Source of the DNA: Branchiostoma belcheri
Taxonomy: Eukaryota; Chordata; Leptocardii; Amphioxiformes; Branchiostomatidae
Direction of reading: 5' to 3'
DNA: 64,000 bases
Assembly: GCF_001625305.1 (NCBI RefSeq)
Contig: NW_017804498.1
Span: forward strand, 686,417-750,416
Both the position numbers and the translations under genes were made by a program. Below the pieces are notes generated by a model. It was not told the origin of the DNA. It did no database searches and worked only from the letters and a program-made list of their open reading frames with translations. Shown here piece after piece: positions 32,382 to 49,478 of this stretch; position 1 is the stretch's first letter; the number at the start of each line of letters is the position of its first letter.

Positions 32382-35300
32382 ATGGCAGGGGATGCTGACT
32401 ATCTACCGGAATGTTGGGAGGATGACGAGAGGATGAATTTTCTCTTTTCCGCGTTCCCAGACAATCGGGAACTGAACCCGCATCACTGGGACAGCAAAGT
32501 GCAGTTCTGGGCTGACTTGGTTGTTCACAGTTCGAGAAGCATGGACGAAATATGTCTGGACTGTTCTACCTTACCTCAGAGATTTAAGAGGAGTGGGAAG
32601 ACACCGCTTGGGTTGCCAATAGTGCTGAATGAGATGATCAGGTAAGACAATAACTAGAAAGGTAACATTTGCAAAGCAAATGCATAATATCTGCCTTCAC
32701 ATAATTTTGTCTGGCCTAACAAACTACTGCTCTGTTTATATTTATGAGTCAAGCACATTCATATACATGTATATGGTGACCAGTCCCTCCTGCTCTGCCC
32801 TGCTACAAAATGTAACCCAACATGCCACAGCACCAGTTGCCATGGTGACAGATGTCTGGTCATTGACTTTATTTGTCTGGAGAAGAAGAAAAGAGGCAGA
32901 TGAAAATGATGAGCAAAAAACAATATGTTTTCCTTTTGCGAAGGTGAAACATAAAAATATAACAATATTTCATTCAAGTATCTTCTCAGAAATTATTAGA
33001 TTATGAATCATCTCATCCAAATGGATGAACAGCTGATATATATATTATATTTATTAATGCATATGTGATCTTTCTGTTTTTATTTCCAGACAAGGGAAAA
33101 TTCAGAAGCTGTCAGAGTTCCAGTCAGGGGTGGATGCAGGTTGGGCGTCATGGGGTTTTGATCTCATGGTGAAGCGGCCGCTGCGCTGGACGTTTGGCAC
33201 ACTCACTGGCCGTAACCATGGCAACCCCGAGGGCACCTACCTCCTGCTCGATCTGGTCAAAGTACGGTGGTCAACACTCTTTACAATCTTTGATTGAATA
33301 ATTACTGCCTTTTAATATTATTATGATTTAGTAAATTATGAAAATGGCTGTTGTCATTTTCCCCTCAGGCCACTATGTTATTCTGTGAATTTTGAAACAT
33401 TAAATGGCATCAAGAAAGTTTTCCCGGTGACCTCTTCAGCACAAATTCATGATGCCACAAATATATGCATTTCAATGTACCACCACTGCACCACAGAATT
33501 ATTTCAACCACAAATTTAAAACATGACAAAAATCTCCTTTTTTTCTCCTAAAACCACTGCCAACATTGATGAATTTACAGCACTTTGTACACAATGCAGG
33601 AAAAGGCAGAAGCTGTGCTGACTACCCATGAGAAGTCGGTGGAGTTTGAGTCTACAGACCATGTTGTGGAGTACAGGACTCTACTGGAGCAGTGCAGACA
33701 CTGCTGTAAGGACCAGGACACACTGGACCTGGCACTGCTGCACCTCAGGAAACTCAGGAAAGTCTGCATCTTCCAGTCAGAGGAAGGGGAAAAGGTCAGT
33801 TCTTCGGGTATAAATAGCTCAATACAATCTTCAGTAAGGGGGGCATCTTTTGAATGCTGCTCTGTGATTGTGAATTTCGATTTAAAATGTACATGGTAGC
33901 CCTATAATTACAGTAAAATGTTGAATGTTTTTGTATGCAGCTCGTTAAGTTTGCGTCTTCAGCACACAAAACTGTCTCACCAGTAACAGACGTTGAGGTT
34001 GGTATCCTAAGGTAAGTGTGAGAAGTGACATCTCTTTTAACTATATCATTATCTGTATTTACATTAGATAATATGTACTATGTTATCTAGTACTAACTGC
34101 TCTTGGATCATTATAAAACTATCAAAAAAGGCTGTAGTGCAAGTACATGTACAATGTTTGTTAGCATACAACAGATACATGATAATGTACTTTGATGCTT
34201 AAGGCATAGAAAATTATGTGAATCATACATGTATGCAAACAGCCATTACAGAAATTTTAAAATGTTTATTTTTCAGATTAAAGAAAACAGAGGCTTCTTT
34301 AATGCAGCAAGTGGAAAAGTTACAATCTGACAGTGACAGGTGAGAAAAAGTACTTACCAACCTGATGAAATTATTCAGTTTAACCTTTAGCAGGCTGAAG
34401 TAGCAATTTGGCTATATTCTCTAATAAAGACTATTGCATATTGGTTACAAGGTTAGACAGCAGAACGAAGGTTAATAATATACATGTGAATAAGAAAACA
34501 ATTGCAATATTCTTCTTTAAGTTTCTTTTTCCATCTTCTGATTCTGTATTACAAAATATAAAATTTTCCCATTCCATGTTGTTCAGGTGCAGGACAGATG
34601 CCAAAGTTTACCTTCACAAAGGCCTGAGAAATGCAGTAAGTACATATGAGTAGTAAAGACTGCTGTTCATTACATCTTAGGCCATGTCTATACGGAATCA
34701 CCCAAACCGCGATTCGGGTAACTCACATTCCTCACATCTGGTCCACGTGCCACACACACACCTGTGAAACCGTGTCCGAACATAATGCGCTTGAGCTACA
34801 TTTATTCCTGTTTGATGATAACACGCAAGGCGGCGTGTTATTAATGTCAGAGGTCAACGACCTGCTTGCTGATGCCCCCCTCCCAGCGTATCTCGGCCGA
34901 ATGCCGACGTGGTCCCGCCAGAGGCGGTGAAGCTCGCCCTAGAACGGACACATTATTTGACCATTACTGCTCTTTAAGTTGCTGCCACGTAAAAGTTGGT
35001 ATTGCATATAAAAAAAGAAATATCACTCCGTAATCCATGACCAGGCGAAGTCACATTGAAATCACATTGCGTTCAGACGCAAATCGCGATGCGGGGAAAC
35101 CGATTCGAAACCACCTCTAGAAGTGGCTTGGGATCGAGGCACTTTCAATGTGATTTCGGAGCGTTCAGATGGAGCCACTTGAAACCGGCTTCGGGGTAAA
35201 CCACATGTACACCGCCTTGGGTGATTCCGTTTAGACACGGCCTTACAGAGCCTGTATGGTGCCATGTGTAGTCCACAGAACACTCAGAGATAAACAACAG

Positions 35301-37471
35301 AGACCTGATAAAATGAGCAATATAAAAAGAAAGACTTTATGATTTGTTTATATCATGGTGAGTGTTGATTGCCTGTAACATACATCTTCCAGCTGTTTAC
35401 AATTATGTCTGCTGGCTGTTTTGTTGTAAAGTGGATATGATATAATGTGTTACTACTTCTCTTTTGTAGTTGTGTTTGTATATGGTAATGGCTTCCTTTA
35501 GTTTTGGTCCATTTATGCAAAAGACTTGCTATCAGCACAGATAGGTTTAGAAATTACTCACAGCTTTAATTTTCTTACCACCATGTTTTGGATTTCTTCC
35601 CCAGGCAAAGAATGCCTTAAGAAGGAAGCAGCACATTCAGAAGATCATGGAGAAGCGGGAAGGCTCCTTGGAAACAGTCCATGGGCTCCTTAGGAGGATA
35701 CAAGATGCTGAGTCTGACAAGATGGTGAGGGTAGAATTTATTTACTGGGAAGGGAAGGGAAGGGAAGGGAAGGGAAGGATTGGGAAGGAAAGAAATTAGT
35801 TTGGTAGAAAAGGAATGTGAGTGAGAAAAATCAAAGTGATGTGGCCAAAAATCACAAGATCAGGAAATAGAAATAAAGTATATACTTAAGTGTATACATG
35901 TAAATTGGAAAGAATCTAGCTTAAGCTGGAGGAAGTTTTAATGAATAAGTGGTCACAATCATGTAGTCAGTTGCAATGTTTTACAAGTACAACATACGAT
36001 TATGCAATTTCGATTGTACATTTGTACATGATAACGTGGACATTGAAAGGAAGAAGAAAAGAAGACTGTATTTGCAACTTAGAGAAGACTCATAGTAGCT
36101 TTTCTGTCTTGCCCTAGGTGATAGATGCCTACAGGGCAGGAGTATCAGCTTTCAAACAGACCGTGGACAGAACAGGCCTGACACCAGAGGCAGTGGATGA
36201 AACCATGCTGGATGTACAACAGGTAGGGCAGGATAGTACAGAGATCTACTCATCTATCTATACTACAGAATGCTCCTGTCATATAAACTGCCATTGCCCT
36301 TTGTTGATTTTTGACTGTTTGTATACAAAAAATTACAAATCATTTTTCATGACTACCTAATTTATCCTTTCTCTGACCATTTTCTCTCCAGAAAATAATT
36401 GTATGCTTACTAAATCTATATTTCACTCTATCTAGAGCTTCCTTTTTAGATAGACCTTGGTAATGCTGGATGTTACATACTGTTGCTCTGTATCTATTGC
36501 AGGTTATTGAGACAAGCAATGAAATCTCTGACAGCATAGCCGGCGGACAAGCCGACCTGTCTGGCCTGGACCTGGACATGAGTGGTCTGGAGGAAGAACT
36601 AGCGGATCTCCTTGCTGAAGAAACACCCTCAGTGACACCAGGACGGACACCTAGTAAGAACCAGCCGTTCATTCGGGGTGCCTTGTCTACACCAGCTGCA
36701 GTGACTCCGCAGCCACTGAGGGAAGAAACGACATCAGTACCAGCTGTCCCCACCCCTACAAAACGTCAGCTGCCTGTCTGTGGGTTGGGGGTTTCCCCAG
36801 GGCCAGTTAGAGTAGACCTGGGCCCCTGCCCTGGCATGCCGTCCCCGGGAGAACAGCCTTCCCCGGTACACTTCACTCCCAGTACTGCAGCAGATGAGGA
36901 CCTGGAAAGGGAACTGGAAAAGCTTAGTCTGGGTGAACCAAGTAAGACGCCCTCTCAGTCTGTCCTGTCAGTCTGTCCCCATATAGCTATAGCTGTCCTG
37001 AAGATACCACAAACATTTTATCTCTGAATTAGAGTATTACTTTGTCATTATTTCTAACAAACAGTTGGTTTGTCAGATACTTTGTTGATAGCATAATTCA
37101 CACAGCTATGAATGATTTATTACAGTATTTTGGTGTTAACATTAGATATTGTCCCATGAAACAAGACTAGTAATTAATCAACAAAGGTTTTTATATTTTC
37201 TACCGAGTAGGCCAATATCAGTAGCATTAGTGTCACTATGTGGGGAAGTGTTATGTCTCAATGTTGGATTGTGCTCTACAACTACAAGTCCATATAATCT
37301 TTGTTGTATATCATTGACATATTTTTGTATTTTCCAGGTGAACCAGAGCTTAACCTGCCCTCCGTACCTGCCTCACCTGTGGGTGGAGCTGTAGCTGCAG
37401 CCGCACCTGTGAGTCAACACCAGGCAGCAGGAAGGTCTGATACAGCCAGGAGGCTGCTGTTAACAGAGTAG
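32382..37471 (+). CDS. CHMP7: Charged multivesicular body protein 7 (ESCRT-III)
   Basis: Ten coding exons: 32382-32641, 33090-33261, 33600-33794, 33941-34011, 34277-34339, 34587-34635, 35605-35724, 36118-36222, 36503-36941 and 37338-37471. All junctions are GT-AG with consistent phases, giving 535 aa. The N-terminal half (from the ERMNFLFSAF motif, including the GLPIVLNEMIR helix and RPLRWTFGTLTG) matches the Vps25-like winged-helix part typical of CHMP7. The helical Snf7 core runs from about residue 230 to 370, with the DAYRAGVSAFKQ segment and an acidic ELADLLAEE helix. A C-terminal MIM1-like motif, DLERELEKLSLGE, lies near 478-490. CHMP7 is known to recruit ESCRT-III to the inner nuclear membrane through LEM2 for nuclear envelope sealing. 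The protein is longer than the roughly 450 aa of vertebrates because of a Thr/Pro-rich linker in exon 9 and a 44-residue tail. The start at 32382 was chosen for similarity to the family; the frame is open upstream. Confidence 0.95.
34680..35242. mobile_element. Non-autonomous PIF/Harbinger-like element in CHMP7 intron 6
   Basis: The left end GGCCATGTCTATACGGAATC (34680 on) and the right end, reverse complement GGCCGTGTCTAAACGGAATC, match with two differences and continue into ACCC. The flanks are TTA (34677-34679 and 35243-35245), the 3-bp duplication typical of PIF/Harbinger. The interior has an inverted pair around CACATTGAAATCACATTG and CAATGTGATTTC. No transposase frame. Confidence 0.75.
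35746..35780. repeat. (GGGAA)n microsatellite in CHMP7 intron 7
   Basis: About six consecutive GGGAA units. Confidence 0.9.
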
Positions 37472-39023
37472 TGGGAAACATCAGTGTCAGACACATATTC
37501 TCATCATCTACAGTATTCTCAGAGCACAAACTGTATGTCTCACTTTAAATCATGGAAGATTTTGAGGTTAACTACATGTATGTGTAGGAACCCTGGAATG
37601 TCCTTAGTTAGTTCTTTGATACATGTATGTTTGAAGTAATGGTCACTTTTTTTCACATGTGCAACAAAGTTGCCAGTTGTATGCTTGATAGTCTTACTCA
37701 GTTGTGCATTACTTTACTATGGATACAAAGTTTGCTTTAAAGAATTAGAAGTGACATCACTGATACATGTATCTTTATTGGATGAGAAGCTTGGTGAGAA
37801 ACATCTTAGTTTCTTGTTCTTGTATTGTTGTCGAGTCCCACATTCTAAATGTAGGAAATCTGTACTTTAATCTCATTAAGATACATGTATGAGGACTTCC
37901 TAATGCTAAGGAAAACTAAATTTACATCGTACATCCCATGACAGCATGACAAAATTCACTATGGTAGTAAAATTTCACTTTGAAGAACAAGATCTTCAGT
38001 TTATATACATGACATTGTTATTCCACTTCTACCCTGCAATCATAATATTTAATCTTTTTAACAGGATTGAATGGCATTGTTTAATTAAGATTTGGAATGA
38101 ACCAATGTATAGTAAGGAGTGTTATTCTGTAAAAGACCAGATTAGTTTTGTCTATGAAAAGAAGGTTTTATCACTGGGAATGGGTAGATGTAACCCTGTT
38201 GTCCCTGTGTATTACTGTGAATAAAACATGTAAGCCATGGACATAATGGATTTCATTTTCTCAGTTTAACCAAATTACAATGTAGGTCATGCATCAAACT
38301 GGCATTTGTTTAGGAACATTGATACAATATGTGTCCAAGTCAGCGCTGTGTATCATCAAAGAGGTTAAAAACCCTATTGGTATCATTTAAGTGTGTATCT
38401 TTATCAGCAGACGTCCGGTCTTCAAGAACAGAAAGGATGATTCACTGTCCCAGATGGAGTCCTTCAGATGGTTTCAGGGACAGACTGGCAGATTCCTCTC
38501 AAGTTTAAAGTAAACAAGGGAGTCATCTGAGATCATCTTCACCTCCTTATTCTTTTCCTACAAATATCATAAAGATACATGCACTACACCCCAAGTGATA
38601 GCCGGTTTTGAAAAAAACGGAGACCCCTATGTGTCTGATGTAACGTTACCTATCCTGTTATATCTCGGTGAAGGAGGCAATGAACGGTACTCTATGGAGC
38701 GCACGGTCCAACGGTGCCATCTGGCGATAAAAGTATGAACTGCAATAGCTTCAAAATGGCGGACACGGTTGGCAACCTGTTCGTTTGGTCCTGTCAGATG
38801 ACCTCCGGTGGCTGTTTCGGGAAAATGACTGGCCGTCCGTCGATGTAGACCGACTCATAGATGTCTCGAGACCGGAAAGTGCTCGTTAGGTAGATGCCAT
38901 CAACCTTCCCAGTCGCTACAACCCGTATCCTGACGTTGTTTTGGTGAAGGACCACCGCGGCTGCAGGGACAGTCGTGAGAGCTAGCTGGCAGTGATTTAC
39001 AAAGCTGCCGCCGCGGCCACAAC
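37472..39023. other. CHMP7 3' UTR and PACRGL upstream region
   Basis: The CHMP7 3' UTR probably runs to the AATAAA at 38220-38225. Frames at 37670-37870 and 37946-38224 lie inside it and look like chance. From about 38600 the sequence becomes CpG-rich and should contain the PACRGL promoter. Confidence 0.6.
38220..38225 (+). terminator. Polyadenylation signal AATAAA, CHMP7
   Basis: About 750 bp after the CHMP7 stop codon; the clearest AATAAA before PACRGL. Confidence 0.55.
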
Positions 39024-43571
<4,548 letters not shown>

Positions 43572-44027
43572 CAATGTCCGACCATTCAACGATTGGTACA
43601 ACTTTACCTTGTTGTAATTCATGTACCATAATCCTGAAGACAAGAACTTTTTAATAAGCAATGGGAGACTTGTGAAGGACTCCACGGAGTATCATTCCAC
43701 AGTCATGTTTGTATAACATGAGCAAAAGAAATCTACCAGCCCAGGAGTTTGGAGCTGTAGTCAGAGTATTAAGTATACAAAATGCTGCAGACAGGATGTT
43801 TCTGTCCAAGAGGTGTTGTCTAGTTGTAACAATGTGTTCAGCAACCAGATTTAGGCTGTTGTTGTTATACGTGTATCCGAGACTCATTGGTAGTATGAAT
43901 TAAAATCCTTGTTCCCTGTTGTTTTTTCCCCACTGTACATAGCCCGTGTTCCGTCATCAGATTTGCATATCGAGTAGCACGGCCACATTTGTGGCAGGTT
44001 GTTTGATTTTGATGTAGAATTTTAAAG

Positions 44028-44168
44028 CAGGCTGTGACAGAACCAACTGATCACAAGGATCTAAGACAGCATTTTGGGTAACAAGACAGCTGGATTTTTT
44101 ACGACTATCCTGAGAATTTTTTGATCGTACAATGATCGTGCAATGAGTACTTGTGACCAGGCCCTTAC
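44028..44168 (+). repeat. Dispersed repeat family R2, copy 1
   Basis: Reads GGCTGTGACAGAACCAACTG, then CACAAGGATCTAAGACAGC, ACAAGACAGCTGGATT and finally GTGACCAGGCCC. Related copies lie at 50651-50773 and 54531-54676. All are 120-150 bp, with weak inverted ends (GGCTGTGACA versus TGACCAGGCC), so they may be MITEs. Confidence 0.65.
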
Positions 44169-44202
44169 ATCTGGATCATCACACTTATGTATGAGGCAGG
44201 TT

Positions 44203-44313
44203 CTAGCCTGGTATCCAAACCTACATTGTTTTTTAGCTGCAAAGTCTCTTTCGCCCTAATATTTTCACAGAAGACGAAAGAAACTTGGCAAGTAAAATAG
44301 GATACCAGGCTAG
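44203..44313. mobile_element. 111-bp miniature inverted-repeat element
   Basis: CTAGCCTGGTATCC at the left end and its exact reverse complement at the right end. AT-rich interior. Confidence 0.6.
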
Positions 44314-45028
44314 CAGCTACATGACTGGGTACTAGAAGTACAACTTTTGCACCTGGTTTTCCCCTTTTTGTTAAATGAAAAACAAGTCATGTAATTGATA
44401 GCCTCAGAAAGTAGAGCAGAAGTTGAAATTAAAACACTCCGTGCCATAGGTTTCACTACAACAGGAGAGCAGAATTAATAGTTATACAGTTGAGTACTAC
44501 AAAAAAATCAGAGGGTTGCACAGCAGAGTTTTTAATTCATCCCTTTTTCACCAGTGAAATGTGCACTTTTCTCACAGAGTGCAAATGAGTGAAGTGAAAA
44601 ACGTTCACATCTGGGCTTGTACAGGGAGGTATGATGTGGTCTACCATTTGATGCACAAAACACTTGCACAGTGAAATTCGTGAAGCATCAGTTAATGAGT
44701 TGAATGTGAGTTTTGCCATAATATTATATATCATTTATGTAATGTTCACACTCCGTTGCAAGAGTGTTGTAATGTTTGGTTTCTTCATAACTTTGTGTAT
44801 CACAAAGTTTTACTTGTAAAACCATAACATTCTATCCTCAACCACACAGAAGAGTCTTTTGTAGGAGTTACTTGCATTTGACATTGTTAGAAGTTGCTCT
44901 AAGTGAAAAGTTAATGGCTGCTATCATACTAGTGAAGTTGGAGTTGTGTTTTTTTACAGTCAAGCCAGTGTTATTTACTGTTTTAGTAATGTTACTTACT
45001 GTAGTGTTTGTACCATGTTTCTTGTGTA

Positions 45029-45034
45029 AATAAA
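45029..45034 (+). terminator. Polyadenylation signal AATAAA, probably PACRGL
   Basis: About 1.46 kb after the PACRGL stop. Implies a long 3' UTR. Confidence 0.4.
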
Positions 45035-45119
45035 GGCAGACTTCTGTGAACAGGACAGGTGATACCAGTGTGTTTTGTCAGATATGATATATCAGGATTC
45101 ACAGATATACAGATTAAAT

Positions 45120-45148
45120 ACACATAGAAGATAATATCTTCTATGTGT
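45120..45148. repeat. Perfect palindrome, 14-bp arms
   Basis: ACACATAGAAGATA, one central A, then the exact reverse complement. Lies between the convergent 3' ends of PACRGL and gene A. Confidence 0.9.
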
Positions 45149-45337
45149 AGTTTGTCACACACAAGCAGAAACAACAGCACCAGAAACTTAACTTTTGTAG
45201 ACAGATCTAGAAGTGATTATACTTAATAATGACTATACATAAAAAGTGTTTTACTCACTAAATTAATGTAATACACTGCATCAATAATATGAGTGAGAAG
45301 CAGTTAGGAATCAATATTTTTTTCTGTACAGTAATCA

Positions 45338-45343
45338 TTTATT
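45338..45343 (-). terminator. Polyadenylation signal for gene A (minus strand)
   Basis: TTTATT on the plus strand, about 340 bp after the gene A stop codon. It leaves roughly 300 bp between the convergent 3' ends of PACRGL and gene A. Confidence 0.4.
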
Positions 45344-45681
45344 GTGTGAATTGAGCTTACACCATCAATGATCAGTTGTGGCGAGGCACATGACTTTGTG
45401 ACCATGAGACTTTCCCATTTCACAGCTGAAAATGCGAGTGAAATGGATGCAGACTCTAGTTGTATGTAGTGGGGTTTTCTGTTTTCTTCAGCGTTGGTCT
45501 AGGTTAAACTGCGCTTCGTCTGGTAGGAGAAGTAACCAGATTCCTGTACGACTGTTGTCTGCAGTCAAGACTGTAGTTGTGTTGGGGTTGGTGGAAAGAG
45601 CGATCCAGTCCAAAGGGTGGAAAAGACAGCTCTGTCTGTGGTGTCCTCGTAGTACCTCAGGGCCAAAGGAAGGCATTGTTT

Positions 45682-48600
45682 CTAGCAGAAGTTGAAGCTA
45701 GGTGCGCTGTCCAGGTAGATATGCTGGGTGGTGGCTCCCCTGGGGTCGGTGTTATCATAGAAACAGTCCGGAATAACCTTGAAGAACATCTGTAGAAAAA
45801 TACGCACATTTCTGCTTTAGATGTACACTACAACAGGCGCCCGTCAAACTACCGTAAAATGACGCTGGAGCTTCAAGTATCCATTATTTAGTGCAGTGGG
45901 CAGTGTAGACGTAGAATAAATGCTGTGACTTGATATTCATGACAGAAAGCACAGAAAAAGTGTTGATGAAGGAAAGGCCATCTAGGTAGAACAATACACA
46001 ATAAACCAAGCAACTGGATAAATTCTCTTAAGATCAGAGAATTTATCCAGTTGCAGTTGAAATTCTGCACAGAAAAAATCATCTCTGAATTGTGGATAAA
46101 TAATTGGCATAGGAACTTGGATTCCTATTCGATAAGACGACAAAAGAAACACTGACATCAAGTACGTCGGTTGTTGGGTGTTCGTAGCGGGGGCTGTCCA
46201 GGTAGACGTTGATGTTCCAGCCGAAGCCGTTCAGCCTGCCGGAGTTGTACAGCAGGAAGACCGGGTAAAAGTCATCACAGGACATGTCCTTTGTGACGTT
46301 GTACCAATAGTGTTGGCCTGTTGAAAGGGAATATTGTTACGGATATGAGGATGCTAGGGTCACATTTTAAAACCGGAGCCCCGTCGGGCAGTGTGCGGGA
46401 ATGAAAAGTATGATATAAAAAACAACACAACGCACAAAACGTAAGATAATCATAGATTGTGACTCCAACATTAGCAAGGTCTCCGTTCCGTTATTTTTGG
46501 TGTTTTGCTGCTCCTAGACCCTATTGCCAATGTGAATAATCGTGCCTTACTTTCGATTTGAACATGAAAAGCTTGTACATGTGTTGAAAGCTATTATGTA
46601 TGTTTTTTTATCATCATATCGTCATGACATGCTTCCACGCGTACCCATGGTGTAGAAGCACTCTCCCTGGGTCCACAGAGTCGCGCCTATGTCAGCCTCA
46701 TCCCTGGGGATAAGCTCGAAATCAGTCTCCGGGTTGGGGCCGTTCTGGATGTGCAGGCCATCGCCGGTGCCCGCCAGAGTGAACAGCGCCTCCGAGCGGC
46801 CGGTGCAGATAGTGGCTAAAGTTGGTGAAACAAACACAAAAATGCCGCAATCTGCACAAAACTAACAGGGTATCACTATATACTAATACCCATTCCTTTA
46901 ACAACTTAATGTTTCGCCGAATGCCGGACAAAATAGCGTCAAAATAAGGATAGCAGCGCTCGCGAAACCCGGGCTACAGTGTACATATATATAAAAGCAT
47001 AACGTTATAGCCATGTAAGTTGTGGCGTTTGGTTGTGCGTCACAAATGCATTTTCTCCGACGCATGCCACCTACACGTACGTACGCATACGCACAAGGCC
47101 GTTCTTCAGTACAAACGTTACTGCGTGAGAAGCTAGAGGTCTGTGTTTACAGATATACATGTATGATGGATGTGTTCCTAACCTGGGTTTACGAAGTAGG
47201 CCGTGATGACGTACATGTCAATGTCGTCGTTCCACATGTGCTTCATGTTGTCAGACGGGAGGTGGGCAGGGAGGTCGGCTTTACGTACCTGTATGGGGAA
47301 CGGGGACAACATGACACACTGTCCCGGATATGTTTGATAGCCCTCTCAATATAATGATGAATGAAAATCTACGACAGTGTTTGGGTTCATTTATTTTTAT
47401 TTAAACTTTATTTCAGCCACTTGGCCCATATGACATACATACAGGAATATAAGGTACAGAAAAAGGACTGAGTAGCTAAGGGTTCAAGCGTCTGACTACA
47501 GGTTCAAGCTTCTGACATTAGTGGTCCCTATGGTAAACATAATGAATGAAAGTACAAATAGTGCCCTATCAGGTAACGTAATTACTTTGTAGCTAATTAC
47601 CTATTAGAGTGAGTGAGTGAGTGAGCGGGTGGGTGGGTGGGTGAGTGAGTGAGTGAGTGAGTGAGTGAGTGAGTGAGTGAGTGAGTGAGTGAGTGAGTGA
47701 GTGAGTGAGTGAGTGAGTGAGTGAGTGAGTGAGTGAGTGAGCGAGCGAGTGAGTGAGTGAGTGAGTGAGGCCCTTGCCTGCACACCTGTGAAAAAATGGC
47801 CCATTCGTTCAAAAGCTGACATCAAAAGTCTTTCGAGGAAGCGAATAAACGTTTATCGCAAATGTTCAGCAGACTCACCCCCATCTGAATACCGGCGATG
47901 TAGCCGTTCTTGTCGAACAGCAGCATGACCGCGGGGTCAACATCCCGGATGTACCGGTTCCCGCGATAGAAGCTATCTGCAAAGTAAATCCACTTTGATT
48001 AAAGTTAGACCACCCAAGAAAAATCATTCACTTATTGTATGTACATAATTCTTTGATCACACTCGTACCTATTCTCCACCTTGAAAAAGCACTATCCCAA
48101 AGTATATCCGACACTCACGCCGAAAAGTTGTGACAGAAAATTATTATTAGCAGTCACCTCAGGGTTTTTCTTCGCTGTTTCAATGTCTAAAGTATGGAAT
48201 ACTGATGCAAATGTGCTAATGTGGGGCATGTGTCAATATCATACAGATTGCCTTAGTCACAATCTATTTTCATTTTTGTCGCCCTGAAATTGCTTTGGAG
48301 ACTGGATCTGTCTGGGAGTATAAGCTTGCATTACTCTCATTTATTCCCCCAATGTAAACTCCATGACAATCTAATTAGCACTTCAACCAATGAACGATGG
48401 GTAATGAGGCATTAAATGCTACGTACTCTATCTGCAAACGTATTCATGCCATATTTACCTTCGCACTTGGCGCCGCGGCTGAAGTCGTACCACCCCTCGG
48501 CCAGGGCGTCGCTCTCCGTACGGGGGAGGGAGTCAAACACAGTCGAGCTGAACAACTGGTTCAGACCCCACGTCACTGGCAAAAACATGGAATTCAGAAC

Positions 48601-49478
48601 TAGTCTCGTTGTGCGAACAACGTTTTGTTTCTTTCTTTTGTCTCCTGATAATTTGGAGGAAATTTCTAGGCCAGAGAAAGCGCAAAGCCTATAGCAAATT
48701 ACATTTGAACAATTGAAATAACTTAATAAATTCCATGAAGAGTCGGACTGAGAATTATGAAAGATAGTGGCTGCTATGTGTAACGTCTGACTATGAATTT
48801 ATCCAGCTGATTTATTCTGTTATATGTAATGTTCTATATTATGTAATGTCTAATCTTCTTATCATCCTGTACAAATTAAAGAATTTCATTTTTTGAAGAT
48901 GAAAAAACATGCATGTACCACGTTAAAACATCCGTAACTTCGACTACCGACGATTACAGCGATTTACTGTCAGCAAACCTCGGATTTGCTACCACATTTT
49001 CCCAGAAGACATTCATCAAATTAAGATAGAAACTATGTGGTACCTTTTAAATCGTTCCACTCCGCATCTGTAGAGAAAAATAAAAGTGCATATCTGAAAG
49101 GTCAACGTTATAATATGGATTTGTATTGACATCTGACAAGATACGTTGAACAAGCTTAATGTAGACGTCGACATCTTCAATGAAATACTGCATTTGCTCA
49201 TTATATCTCAGTACAACATGTGTCTTCGGGTACCCCGTTTCTGCTTGCACTTGTTCCGCCTTGCCAAATGGGGTAAACCTTCACACTCGCTAGCCTATAT
49301 TTACCTAATTGGACAGCCATACCAACACTATGAAATTACACAATCATGATCATTACCAACAATATCAAGGGATTTCAGATATAAGTTTGGTAACCGTAGG
49401 TGAAAGCTTACCCTCGTTAAACAGCCACCCCTCCACTGATACAAGACTCAAAAGCGCCAAAACTACTACTGTCTTCAT
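45682..49478 (-). CDS. Secreted protein gene A of an unrecognised paralogous family
   Basis: Eight exons read on the minus strand: 49412-49478, 49044-49067, 48459-48575, 47879-47976, 47183-47288, 46645-46815, 46157-46317 and 45682-45789. All are GT-AG with consistent phases, giving 283 aa. A signal peptide (MKTVVVLALLSLVSVEG, then WLFNE) predicts secretion. Recognisable blocks shared with genes B to D: VTWGLNQLFSS, DPAVMLLFDKNGYIAGIQMG, MYVITAYFVNP, TICTGR, GECFYTMG, CDDFYPVFLLYNSGRLNGFG, SPRYE and HIYLDSAPSFNFC. The mature part has six conserved cysteines, the last being the final residue, so three disulfides are likely. N-glycosylation sequon NVT in exon 7. Head to head with gene B. The function is unknown to me. 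Confidence 0.9.
46011..46053. repeat. Hairpin with 18-bp perfect arms, last intron of gene A
   Basis: CAACTGGATAAATTCTCT, a 7-nt loop (TAAGATC), then the exact reverse complement. Confidence 0.92.
47608..47769. repeat. (GTGA)n microsatellite in gene A intron 4
   Basis: About 40 tetranucleotide units with GTGG and GCGA variants. On the minus strand it gives spurious Ser-Leu-Thr-His frames. Confidence 0.97.
48367..48401. promoter_or_regulatory. CCAAT/TAATTG motif copy, gene A intron 3
   Basis: CTAATTAGCACTTCAACCAATG followed by ACGATGGG, a member of the roughly 30-bp motif family that recurs across the secreted gene cluster. Confidence 0.45.

Larger units (their letters stand above)
43572..45681. 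other. PACRGL 3' UTR and convergent intergenic region
   Basis: Contains an R2 repeat (44028-44168), a 111-bp inverted-repeat element (44203-44313), a plus-strand polyadenylation signal (45029), a perfect palindrome (45120-45148) and the minus-strand signal for gene A (45338). No gene seen. Confidence 0.65.

Noticed and set aside
47597..47825. Minus-strand frames encoding repeated Ser-Leu-Thr-His
   Set aside because: Pure translation of the (GTGA)n microsatellite inside a gene A intron.
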